A stretch of DNA of 64,000 nucleotides from Bufo bufo (lineage: Eukaryota; Chordata; Amphibia; Anura; Bufonidae). The translations under genes and the position numbers were made by a program. This document shows positions 21,828-31,507 of the stretch, in pieces. Numbering within the stretch: the first letter of the stretch is position 1; each line of letters opens with the position of its first letter. The stretch is from contig NC_053392.1 in NCBI RefSeq assembly GCF_905171765.1, positions 451,458,722 through 451,522,721 on the forward strand, read 5' to 3'. A model generated the notes under the pieces. The model searched no databases. It had not been told where the DNA came from and worked only from the letters and a program-made list of their open reading frames with translations.

Positions 21828-22886
21828 TAGGGCTGCACGATATATCGCAAAAATAATCGAATCGCGATAATCGCCAAATGCGATATGGCGATTCGGCCGA
21901 CCCGAAAATGCTGCGATTATATATGAAGGGGCCCATATTGATAAAATGTCCTCTCTCCTATTGATAAAATGTCTAGCCTCTGTACTTACTTTCACGATGA
22001 ATGCACTGCAGCGAGCGAGCCGGCCGGCGCGTGACTGACGTCACTTAGTCACGCTCCTGCTTCCTGAAGTGGGAGGAGTGTTACAGTGATGTCAGTCACG
22101 CGCCCGGCCGGCCCGCTCGCTGCAGTGCATTCATAGTGAAAGTACAGAGGCTGGCCATTTTATCAATAGGAGAGTTATGTGCGCAGTTTAGGACACATGA
22201 GGGGACACATAGGGCCATGAGGGGGACCAGCATAAGATGCTATATGTGTGTTTCTTATGTTGGCCCCCCTCATGGCCCTATGTGTCATAGCACACATCCC
22301 CTATAACAGTGCCATCCACAGCTCCACCCCATAAGTGTCCTCCACAGATCCCCCATAACAGTGTCCTCCACAGATCCCCCATAACAGTGTCCTCCACAGA
22401 TCCCCCACATAACAGCGTCCTCCACAGATCCCCCACATAACAGCGTCCTCCACAGATCCCCCACATAACAGCGTCCTCCACAGATCCCCCACATAACAGT
22501 GTCCTCCACAGATCCACCCACATAACAGCGTCCTCCACAGATCCCCCACATAACAGCGTCCTCCACAGATCCACCACATAACAGCGTCCTCCACAGATCC
22601 CCCACATAACAGCGTCCTCCACAGATCCCCCACATAACAGCGTCCTCCACAGATCCCCCACATAACAGCGTCCTCCACAGATCCCCCACATAACAGCGTC
22701 CTCCACAGATCCCCCACATAACAGCGTCCTCCACAGCCGCGTCAGCGGCTCATATGGGAAAATCCAAGCAAATAGACCTCTAGCACAATTCCCTTTAAAA
22801 TATCGCATTGCATATCGTTATCGCAATTTTTAGGGCCCTAATTGCAATCGCACAAAATTCCCATATTGTGCAGCCCTAATATTCAT
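21820..22886. mobile_element. hAT-type MITE with ATATTCAT duplication
   Basis: The element proper is 21828-22878. The ends are TAGGGCTGCACGATATATCG and ATATTGTGCAGCCCTA. The 8-bp word ATATTCAT flanks it at 21820-21827 and 22879-22886. The TAGGGCTGCACGAT terminus is a well-known vertebrate hAT style. Inside it are a further short inverted repeat (GCGCGTGACTGACGTCACTT with a partner near 22090) and the 28-bp minisatellite. Confidence 0.92.
22318..22735. repeat. 28-bp minisatellite, about 15 copies
   Basis: Unit CAGATCCCCCACATAACAGC followed by GTCCTCCA. The first three units are shorter (CCCATAACAGTG) and two have ATCCACC variants. Most later units are identical, pointing to recent homogenisation. 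Because 28 is not a multiple of three and the unit has no stop on the minus strand, all three minus frames stay open. Confidence 0.95.
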
Positions 22887-24401
22887 TTATTTTGTTTCCC
22901 CCTGACTTTATCCATTGGACTTGGGAGGCTAAATAATATCCCTGAAAAAAGGGAACCGATAGCCCGCCATCCTCTTCCGCTAACCGAAGATATTTTTGTT
23001 TTAGTTTTACCCTTTTTCTTCCCCAGATTAATTCATTCAGCAGCCATTCCAGATGGTTGAAGAAACAATCCTCTATCCAAACTAGGCAGGCTGCCAAAAT
23101 ATACAAAATCTGGGGAACTAACACCATTTTAATGAGTGCGATTATATCCGCCTGTCCTATCGGTAGCTTTTGCCAAACACTAATTTTGTTTTTGCATCTG
23201 ATCAGCAAGGGGGAGACATTTAGTCTCGTGAAATCTAATATACTTGCGCCCAACTTTACCCCTAGATAATCCAAATATTCCGTAGGTTTTAATACCCTAA
23301 TTCCTTGGGGGTTCAGTGGAGTTGCCTGGTCGAGTGGTAGCAGTACTGATTTGGCCCAGTTCATTTTATACCCCGAAATATCACTAAACTTATCTATTAG
23401 TTCCATAAAATAAGACCGCTGGAATGTTGGGTTCCCCAAAAAGACCGAGATGTTATCAGCATACATACTTATCTTGTCAGAGGTCCCATTCATACGCTAA
23501 TCCTTTCGTCCAATCTAATTTTGGCTGCCAATGGTTCCATAAATAAGGCAAAACAATAAAGGAGAAAGGGGACATCCTGTCTAGTTCCTCTATACAGTTC
23601 TATTTGTTCAGACCATATTCAGTTAATATTAATTCTGGCTTTGGGGTGGTTATACAAAATCTGGACCCACTTAATAAAGTATTGGCCCAGATTCATCTTA
23701 TGCATGACTTGCCATAAGTATTCCTACTCCACCCTGTTAAACACTTTCTCAGCGTCTAAAGACAGGATGGAGCGGGAACCTCCCCCCTCTTCAACCTACA
23801 TATTCAGAAAAGCTCTACGTATACTGGATTGTACAAGTCTCTTGGGTATAAACCACGTCTGGTCTGGATGGATTAGCCTATCAATGACATTCTTCAGTCT
23901 ATTAGCGAATATTTTTGCGCAGATTTTATCATCTGTATTTAACAGAGAAATTGGGTGATACGCACCAGTCTTGCTTTCATCCTTTTTATCTTTTTTTTTA
24001 AATAAGGGTAATCACCACTTCACATAGAGATGAAGGGAGTTCCCCGGTCTGATACGTGTTATTTAACACCTGTAATAGCATTGGCAAAATTGTTTCTCCA
24101 TGTTACGATAAACTTCAAACGGGAGCCCGTGAGTCCCTGGAGAGGAACTTCCCCGAATAGTCCTGACAACCTCAAATAGTTCCTTTAAATCTATAGGTCG
24201 ATTTAATATTTTACATTCCTGTTCTGATAATTTAGGGAGATGAATTTTCTCCAGGAACTTTTCGACGTCTCCGCCCTGATAGTTTTTATTGTTTGAATAT
24301 AAGGTTGTATAATATCTGACGAACTCTCGCTCAATCTCAATTTCCAGCTTGGGAAAAGTATTTAGCTCCTGTGAAGAAGATCCTGTGTTGTGCTTTTTCT
24401 G
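22887..24401 (-). pseudogene. LINE reverse transcriptase core
   Basis: A 205-residue open stretch (23493 down to 22887, entering the hAT MITE) reads MNGTSDKISMYADNISVFLG, GYKMNWAKSVLLPL, LKPTEYLDYLGVKLGAS and LPIGQADIIALIKMVLVPQI, the palm, thumb and post-thumb text of L1/Tx1-type RTs. The catalytic box is YADN instead of the usual YADD. Upstream, WEYLWQVMHKMNLGQYF and RLDERIS-type text is split by stops. The element is not active. Confidence 0.8.
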
Positions 24402-24874
24402 TTAAAGAAGACCTTTCACTACAATAAAAAATCTAAACTACGCATACAGACATGGAGAGCGGCACCCAGGGATCTCCCTGCACTTACTATTATCCCTGGG
24501 CGCCGCTCCGTTCTCCCGGTATAGGCTCCGGTATCTTCAGATTTTCGGCTCAACTGGGTGGAGCCTGCCGGCGTCTCCTTCTCCCAGGCTGGAGCGCTGG
24601 CCAATCGCAGCGCTCAGCTCATAGCCTGAGAGGTTTTTTTTTCTCTCAGGCTATGAGCTGAGCGCTGCGATTGGCCAGCACTCCAGCCTGGGAGAAGGAG
24701 ACGCCGGCAGGCTCCACCCAATTGAGCCGAACATATGAAGATACCGGAGCCTATACCGGGAGAACCGAGCAGCGCCCTGGGATAATAGTAAGTGCAGGGA
24801 GATCCCTGTGCGCCACTCTCCATGTCTGTATGCTTAGTTTAGATTTTTTTATTGTAGTAAAAGATCCTCTTTAA
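24402..24874. mobile_element. TTAA-ended palindromic MITE, 473 bp
   Basis: TTAA at 24402-24405 and 24871-24874. Terminal words AGAAGACCTTTCACTACAAT and its mirror. Arms contain ATGGAGAGCGGCACCCAGGG, ATTATCCCTGGGCGCCGC and CGCAGCGCTCAGCTCATAGC around a centre near 24638. It is the best-preserved long member of the family also seen at 199 and 29281. Confidence 0.9.
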
Positions 24875-24919
24875 GTAATTCTTATACTCCAATCTAAAAT
24901 ACCCAATGTTTAGGGTATT

Positions 24920-25325
24920 TTATTTTCTTAAATTTTTACTGAATTAGAAAAGTGCGGATATGGGAAAATGTTAATTTTTTTTTCTTCACCTTTTTCAATT
25001 TTTTTTAAACATTTTTGTCTCAGACCCACTTGCTTCTTGAAGATCCATTGGGTCTGATGCCTCTATAATACACTGCAGTACACTGTATAGTGTACTGCAG
25101 TGTATTTTATATTACACTAAGCCTGGTCAGGCTCCTGCCTTTTAGCAGGAGCCTGATCAGGCTTAGATATACCATGGCAAGCCGGATGCCTGTGAAGGCA
25201 TCCGGTTGCCATGGTAACCATCGGGGCTGACAGCAGCGCAGCACCCGATGGGGGAGGGAGCTCCCTCCCTGCCCTTTCCATACAGCGGTCCCTACGGACC
25301 GCGGGATGGAAGGGGTTAACTCACA
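24920..25325 (+). repeat. R1 repeat, right-end fragment
   Basis: Contains CTTGAAGATCCATTGGGTCT, hairpins CACTGCAGTACACTGTATAG and CAGGCTCCTGCC...GGCAGGAGCCTG-like arms, GGTTGCCATGGTAACCATCG and the end GGAAGGGGTTAA at about 25310-25320, as in the R1 copy at 17262-17761. Confidence 0.6.
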
Positions 25326-26055
25326 TCAGTGCCAGCATGGGGTTCCGCTGGTCCTGAAATTGAAAAGGGAGGGGTGTGAGCACACAATTCTATTACTCTT
25401 TGCACTGTAAGGGGTTACCTCTTCAGAAACTTCAGACATACTAGTCAGTGAAAGGACTAGCTGGCCAGAGCGTTGCTGCCGTCAGACAATAGACACATTC
25501 TTTCTCTGCATGGATCATTTTTTCAATGGAGGTTTCCAGGATGTTGTGCCACAAAAATGTCTCAGTTGAAATCCTGGACCGTGGCAGCAGCACGACACCT
25601 CTCCCCGGGATCTCCATTTTGCACTACCTCCTCCGGCTCAGCTGCCGTCACCTGATACCAAGTTCACGTCCCACAGTTATACACAGCAGCGCAGCCCTGA
25701 TTACCTCACCACTCACTGAGGAGATCAGGGCTGCGCTGCTGAACGCTGCCAATAGATCACAAAGCCCAGACAGCTCCCCTGCACCTCCGCTAATTTTCCT
25801 AAATTCTCTCCCCTACAGCCGCGCTGCATACAGAGCATGCGGCTCTGTATCAGACGGCAGTGAAGAAAGATGAAACGCGCATGCGCTGCTCTGTAGCAGA
25901 CGTGCGCTCTCTCGTGGGAATGACCGGCTGCCTGGGTGAAAAGTAAGTGCGGTGTGCGCGAGCGCGGCCCATAGATACGGCCACCGCTCCGCGGCCGCAT
26001 CTATGGGTTGCCAAATGTAAACAATGGGGTAGAAGGGAAGGTAATTTAGCTAAAT
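25326..26055. other. Unassigned, GC-rich, no gene seen
   Basis: A short inverted pair (CAGCGCAGCCCTGATTACCT and AGGAGATCAGGGCTGCGCTG near 25690-25740) suggests another palindromic element. Short open frames here have no recognisable protein similarity. Confidence 0.4.
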
Positions 26056-27325
26056 CAGGGCTCCAGACAAAAAAAAAAATATCAAGGAGCCTTTGGCTCC
26101 TAACCTGAAAAATTTAGGAGCCAAATTCAACAGGAGGCGGGAGCTGGCTGCAGAATCACATAGCCGGCTCCTGACCTCTATGAGCGGTAGCTGCGATCCG
26201 CGGCAGTTAACACCTCAGGTGCGGCACCTGAGGGGTTAACTACCGCAGAGCGCAGCTTCCGCTCATAGAGGTCGGGAGCAGGCTATGTGATTCTGCAGCC
26301 AGCTCCCGCCTCCTGTTGAATTTGAATAAATGAGAGAGGTATCTACATTGGTGGCGCAGTGGCCACAGCCCCTCCCCTTCTCTTGTCCTCCCTCCTCTCA
26401 TTGGTGGCAGCGGCAGCAGCAGCACAGGGGGAGGGAGGCACTGCTTCCTTCTCCCCTGTGCTGCTGAGGGAACACGGAAGGCCCTGAGAGTAGCGCGATC
26501 TTCGTTCCCAATACGTTATCGGTATATCGGCAAAATAGATGCCGATAACGTTCAAAATCCTGAATATCGTCCTGGAAATATCGGTAAAACTGATAATCGG
26601 TCGATACCACGTGAAAAAAAGAAAACACCAACTGCCAGAACTGCCACTGCCACCAATGATAATACTTAGAGGAGGGGGGTTGGGGGCGCACTGCACCACC
26701 AATGATTATAATACTTTGGGGGGGTTGGGGGCGCACTGTGCCACCAATGATTTTACTTTATAATACTGGGTTTGGGAAGGGGGGGGGGGGGGGGTTCGGT
26801 GCACTGCACCACCAATGAATATCGTTTATGCTTAATATAAACGCAGGCTGCGGGTGCCGGACACATCCCATACCCGGCACCCAGCCTCTATGACTGCGCG
26901 CTGCAATCCACCGATATTAACCCCTCAGGTGCGGCACCTGGAGGGTTAATAGCGGCGGATCGCAGCGCGCAGTCATAGAGGCTGGGTGCCGGGTATGGGA
27001 TGTGTCCGGCACCCACAGCCTGCATTTATATTAAGCATAAACGATATTCATTGGTGGCGCAGTGGCCATAGCCCCTCCCCTCCTCCTCCCTGCTAACAGC
27101 CCATTGGTGGCAACGGCAGCAGCGGTACAGGGGGGAGGGACTGCCTCCTTCTCCCCTGTGCTGTTTAGAAGAACATGGCACGCGCTGACAGCAGCGCGTG
27201 CCATGCCAGTAATTTGAAAGCGGCAGAGGTCTAAGCGCAAATGGCGACAAGTCTACAAAGTCTTGTCGCCATTTAGCAATTCTAGGTCGCATTTGTGACT
27301 ATTTTGGTCGCCATCTGGAGCCCTG
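26056..27325. mobile_element. TIR element (CAGGGCTCCAGA) with nested hairpins
   Basis: The ends CAGGGCTCCAGAC and ATCTGGAGCCCTG are inverted. Inside are two hairpins: one near 26110-26330 (GGAGGCGGGAGCTGGCTGCA and mirror) and one at about 26820-27050 (ATATCGTTTATGCTTAATAT and mirror). A further remnant with CGATAACG and AATCGGTCGATACCACG (26505-26610) resembles hAT ends at 38876. No convincing 8-bp flanking duplication was found. hAT-like by its terminus only. Confidence 0.6.
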
Positions 27326-27562
27326 TAAATGGGCGCATTATAAATAATAGAAGCAATTTAGAAAAATGAAGTATGGCACCAGTGTAAACATTTGAAACCT
27401 GATCATGAAGATGGGAATTGCCCTTTAATACTGGGGGGGTTGGGGGCGACTGCGCCACCAATGATTCTAATACTGGGGGAAGGGCACACTGTGCCACCAA
27501 TGATAATTAACCTTTAACTGCCGCTGATTCTGCTGCCGGCACCTGCCTCCTGTATTAAAAGC

Positions 27563-28057
27563 TTAAAGGGTTTGTCCGGGTTCAGAGCTGAACCCAGACA
27601 TCCCTCCATTTTCACCCCTGGCAGCCCCCCTGACATGAGCATCAAAGCAGTTCATGCTCCGATGCTCTCCTTTGCCCTGCAATAGATTGCGCATGGCAAA
27701 GGCATTTTTTGGACATCCAGTGACCTACCGGGGCTCTCCATGCGGCTGCCAGGAAGCCCGGTGATGTCACCGGCACTGATGGGCGGGATTTAGCTCTGCC
27801 CTAGCCAGTAAAACGGCTAGGGCAGAGCTAAAGCCCGCCCCTCAGAGACGGTGATGTCACCGAACACACTGTCGGGCGGAAGTTTACGCCCGGCAGTGTG
27901 TTATTGAAAACAAAAGAGCCTGTGCCCTGCGCGATTTAGCGCAGGGCAAGGGAGCGCATCGGAGCATAAGATGCTCCGATGCTAGCCTCAGGGGGGCTGC
28001 CTGGGTGAAAATAAGGGTATGTCCGGGTTCAGCTCTGAACCCGGACAACCCCTTTAA
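27563..28057. mobile_element. TTAA-ended palindromic MITE, 495 bp
   Basis: TTAA at 27563-27566 and 28054-28057. Terminal words AGGGTTTGTCCGGGTTCAGA and its mirror GGACAACCCCT. Arms share GGGGGGCTGCC, GCATCGGAGC-type text and GTGATGTCACCG around a centre near 27810. Confidence 0.85.
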
Positions 28058-28308
28058 GACTACCTTTCGTGTGTTCGGACTTAGTTAAGTTGCCAGGCTA
28101 CATAGAGCGGCGCCCAGGGATCTCCCTGCACCTGATGCTTCCTTCTCCCCTGTGCTGCTGAGGGAACATGAGCGCGCTGACAGCAGCACGCTCATGTTCT
28201 GTGATACTAGACTGCGCAGCAGCGCAGGCCAGTATCAAAAAAATGGAAATAACAAATGTATCGATTGGGTATCGAAATTTCGATACCTGCAACAACCCTA
28301 AAGTATAG

Positions 28309-28629
28309 ATTCGCCTCTTTACTTATCGTCATTCCCAAATTGTGCTGTCACATATAAACAAGCTTGAGTACATTAACTGTACAATGCGTATTCTTATGGC
28401 CTAATAAATATAGATAACTTCAGTTATCTATATGTACACCTACGTAATTCTTATGTAATACCTATATTATGTAATACCTATGTACTACCATTGCTATTAT
28501 GTACTGTTGTACCTGATTCTACCAGTTTAAAACTCAAAATAAAATAAAAATTGTCTCTCAATACCGGAAAATAGCCTTAATAAAATAACTTTTTTTTTGT
28601 ATTAAAATATATATTTCTTTTCAATGTAG
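28309..28629. other. URB2 intron sequence before the first exon seen
   Basis: Unique AT-rich text, with the acceptor tract TTTCTTTTCAATGTAG at 28614-28629. One short mirror (ATAGATAACTTCAGTTATCTAT at 28411). The exon(s) with the start codon were not found anywhere upstream in this window. Confidence 0.5.
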
Positions 28630-28806
28630 TTCTTACTTGACTGGGTGAGCCAAGCTTTGGTTGGATTTCATACAAAGAAGCAAAGCCTAGAAGAGGATGT
28701 CGAGCAGAAACTATGGATCTTCTTGGACAAAATTTTACATAGCAGTAGGTTACAAAGTTTTATGGAAGAGGGCAAATCTCTAAAGCTTCGCTTTGCCATT
28801 GCTCAG
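28630..28806 (+). CDS. urb2: URB2 coding exon (59 codons), N-terminal region
   Basis: URB2 is a large nucleolar protein needed for pre-60S ribosome assembly; its yeast counterpart Urb2/Npa2 works in a complex with Npa1/Urb1 and the helicase Dbp6. The exon is bounded by AATGTAG and CAG|GTAATA and translates in phase 0 as FLLDWVSQALVGFHTKKQSL, EEDVEQKLWIFLDKILHSSR and LQSFMEEGKSLKLRFAIAQ. This fits the early part of vertebrate URB2 (the LLDW and LWI-x-x-D-x-ILHS motifs). The preceding exon(s) with the initiator Met are not identified. A 16.3-kb, transposon-filled intron follows, and the phase-0 join to 45108 restores the reading frame. Confidence 0.85.
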
Positions 28807-28997
28807 GTAATAATGGTAAAAAGTTGATATTCAGTTGAGGTCAGAATTGGCCACACGCTGAAGGGCTTAAAACTGAATAATTGATACAGATATTATATTG
28901 GAAAAAATGTTTAGCTTAATTATGCAATGGTTATATTTTTTTCTGAAAATGTAATCCTCCTTTTAAGTGCAAAAGATAATCTCAAGAACTCAGGCAA

Positions 28998-29068
28998 GGA
29001 CTGTATTCTTGTGATTGTTAAAAGTTGCCTAAAGCAGGCAACTTGTAACAATCACAAGAATACAGTCC
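28998..29068 (+). other. 71-nt near-perfect hairpin in the URB2 intron
   Basis: Arms 28998-29030 (GGACTGTATTCTTGTGATTG...) and 29036-29068 pair over 33 positions with a single mismatch, around a 5-nt loop, AAAGC. It lies 192 nt after the exon's donor site. Weak pairing continues outside (GAACTCAG / GAATTCAG). Size and shape resemble a miRNA precursor, but a very short palindromic MITE would look the same. Confidence 0.75.
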
Positions 29069-29280
29069 TTTTTTTTCTTCTGAATTCTTCCAATATAGAA
29101 ACATTATAGGGTGAACAAAGATTTTCAGTAGCCGTTCCCTAGAAATGTAATGAATTCAGAAGAAAAAAAATCAGCAGTCTGGAATTGTCTGGGAGTGTAG
29201 CACCTTCATAAGCAGACTAAAAACGCGAGTTTGTGAGCGTTCGGGTGTTTGATTTCAAGTATGTGTTTGTATTGTGAGAC

Positions 29281-29529
29281 TTAAAGAGGACCTTTCACTA
29301 CAATAAAAAATCTAAACTAAGCATACAGACATGGAGAGTGGCGCCCAGGGATCTCCCTGCACTTACTATTATCCCTGGGCGCCGCTCCATTCTCCCGGTA
29401 TAGGCTCCGGTATCTTCAGATTTTTGGCTACAACTGGGAGGAGCCTGCCAGCGTCTCCTTCTCCCAGGCTGTAGCGTTGGGAGAAGGATTTAGATTAGAT
29501 TTTTTATTGTAGTGAAAGGCCCTCTTTAA
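29281..29529. mobile_element. TTAA-ended palindromic MITE, internally deleted, 249 bp
   Basis: TTAA at 29281-29284 and 29526-29529. The left arm (GAGGACCTTTCACTACAATA, GGCGCCCAGG, CGGTATAGGCTCCGGTATCT) is the left arm of 24402-24874; most of the right arm is deleted after GGGAGAAGG, leaving ATTTTTTATTGTAGTGAAAG. Confidence 0.85.
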
Positions 29530-29836
29530 GGCTAGTTTGACACTAGCGGCAGGGGACTCCGCCGGGTGAACAGCCTGTCAGATCTGTCCTGCCGCTAGTT
29601 CACGTGTGCGCCCAGATTGCCGCTCTGTCCCCATTGACTATAATGGGGACGGGGGCAGAGTTCCGGCAGCGGCACGGCAGCCGGACTAAAAGTACTGCAA
29701 GATTCCTTCTCCCTTGCTGTGAGCAGTCCGCTCTGATTGGATCGCGCTCACAGCCAGGGAGAGGGAGACGCCCACAGCAGAAAACTGCGTCTCCTCCCTG
29801 TTGCGAGTTTACTGCTTATTATAATACAGTGCGCCA
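29530..29836. mobile_element. Harbinger-like left end and mixed MITE sequence
   Basis: GGCTAGTTTGACACTAGCGG at 29530, right after the TTAA of the previous element, resembles the Harbinger-like ends. The inner text CTCACAGCCAGGGAGAGGG and GCGTCTCCTCCC belongs to the family at 199-645. No right terminus was found. Confidence 0.45.
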
Positions 29837-30575
29837 AATCACTCTTTAACTTTGGAATGCTTTTTATTTATCAAAGCCATTCTAAGATTGTTTTCTTGTG
29901 ACACATTGTACTTCATTACATTTGAGTCAATATATTTCACCTTTATTTATGAAAAAATCCAAAATTTGCCCAAAATTTTGAAAAATTCACAATTTTCAAA
30001 ATTTCCATTTCCCTGCTTTTAAAACAAAGTGATACCTAATGAAATATTTAGTACTCATCATTCCCCATATGTCTACTTTATGTTGGCATCATTTTGTAAA
30101 TGCCATTAAAAAAAATTAGGACGTTTCCAAAACCCACTTTTTAAGGACCAGTTCAGGTCTGAAGTCACTTTGTGGGGCTTACGTAGTGGAAACCCACCAT
30201 AAATGACCCCATTGTAGAAACTACACCCCTCAAGTTACTAAAAACTGGTTTTACAAACTTTTTTAACCCTTTGTGTTCCACAAGAGTTAGAGGAAAATGG
30301 AGATGAAATTTCTAAATTTCACTTTTTTGGAAGATTTTCCATTTTAATAAATTTTTTATCTTTAACACATCGTGGGTTAACAGCCAAACAAAACTCAATA
30401 TTTATTACCCTGATTCTGCAGTTTACAGGAATGCCCCACATGGTCGTAAACTGATATAAGGGCACACGGCATGGCGCAGAAGGAAAGGAACGCCATATGG
30501 TTTTTGGAAGTCAGATTTTACTGGACTGATTTTTAGATGCCCTGTCACATTTGAATCCCCCCTGATGCACACTTA

Positions 30576-31434
30576 GGCCTCTTTCACACGGGCGAGTTTT
30601 CCACTCGGGTGCAATGCGTGAGGTGAACGCATTGCACCCGCACTGAATCCGGACCCATTCATTTCTATGGGGCTGTGCACATGAGCAGTGATTTTCACGC
30701 ATCACTTGTGCGTTGCGTGAAGATCACAGCATGCTCTATATTGTGCGTTTTTCACGCAAAGCAGGCCCCATAGAAGTGAATGGGGCTGCGTGAAAATCGC
30801 AAGCAAGTGCGGATGCTGTGCGATTTTCACGCATGGTTGCTAAGGAGACGATCGGGATGGGGAACCTGATCTTTATTATTTTCCATGTTATAACATGGTT
30901 TATAAGGGAAAATAATAGCATTCTTAATACAGAATGCTAAGGAAATTAGGGATGGAGGGGTTAAAAAATAATAAACAAATTTAACTCACCTCATCCACTT
31001 GGTCGCGTAGCAGATCTCCTCTTCTTTCTTCAGGACCTGGGTAAAGGACCTTTGATGACGTCACTGCACTCATCACATGGTCCAGCACCATGGTCATGGA
31101 TCATGTGATGAGCGCAGCGACATCATCAAAGGTCCTTTACCCAGGTCCTGAAGAAAGAAGAGGAGATCCGCTACACGACCAAGTGGATGGGGTTAGTTAA
31201 ATTTGTTTATTATTTTTAACCCCTCAATGGACATTCTACTAAGCATTCTGTATTAAGAATGCTATTATTTTCCCTTTATAACCATGTTATAAGGGAAAAT
31301 AATAAAATCTACACAAAACCTAACCCAAACCCGAACTTCTGTTAAGAAGTTTGGGTTCGGGTCTGGATACCAAACATTCTCACACGCACGCTTCCTATCC
31401 GGCCCTCACATGCGACACCCGTGTGAAAGACGCC
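30576..31434. mobile_element. Harbinger-like MITE, 859 bp
   Basis: Ends GGCCTCTTTCACACGGGCG and CCGTGTGAAAGACGCC, flanked by TTA at 30573-30575 and 31435-31437. A long internal palindrome is centred near 31080 (GGACCTTTGATGACGTCACT and mirror). R1 at 12650-12680 provides the unoccupied sequence (GATGCACCCCTAGAGTAGAA), confirming insertion into R1. Confidence 0.85.
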
Positions 31435-31507
31435 TTACAGTAGAAACTCCCCAAAAGTGACCCCATTTTGGAATCTAGGGGACAAGGTGCCAGTTTTATT
31501 GGTACTA

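Larger units (their letters stand above)
20504..24915 (-). mobile_element. L1/Tx1-like LINE, interrupted twice
   Basis: Read on the minus strand, a non-LTR element runs from about 24915 to an A-rich 3' tail at about 20504-20516. It is broken by a hAT MITE (21828-22878) with its 8-bp duplication and by a TTAA MITE (24402-24874). Regions read AQHRIFF near 24390, a K-F-L-E-K-I-like stretch, WEYLWQVMHKMNLGQYFI near 23690, the RT core, and a C-terminal zinc-knuckle-like CWKC...H segment near 21130. 5' truncated: no ORF1 or endonuclease seen. Confidence 0.75.
18199..28300. mobile_element. 10.1-kb composite bounded by hAT-type ends
   Basis: The left end TAGAGCTGTTGCAATACC and the right end GGTATCG...CTGCAACAACCCTA (28264-28300) are inverted. 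AAGTATAG at 18191-18198 is repeated exactly at 28301-28308, an 8-bp duplication as made by hAT transposases. Subterminal text on both sides repeats words such as TCGATACC. Inside are at least six other elements, listed separately. No hAT transposase reading frame was recognised, so the parent is a non-autonomous element swollen by later insertions. Confidence 0.75.

Noticed and set aside
22278..22808. Three overlapping minus-strand readings of 138-176 codons
   Set aside because: They are the same 28-bp tandem repeat read in three frames; no start context, domain or composition of a real protein.
26056..27325. Calling TAAAT on both sides a hAT target duplication
   Set aside because: TAAAT occurs on both flanks but not in the register of an 8-bp duplication, so it was not used as evidence.
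1..28629. Search for the URB2 start exon(s)
   Set aside because: No segment with splice borders and recognisable N-terminal URB2 text was found. It may lie upstream of the window or be too short to recognise by eye.
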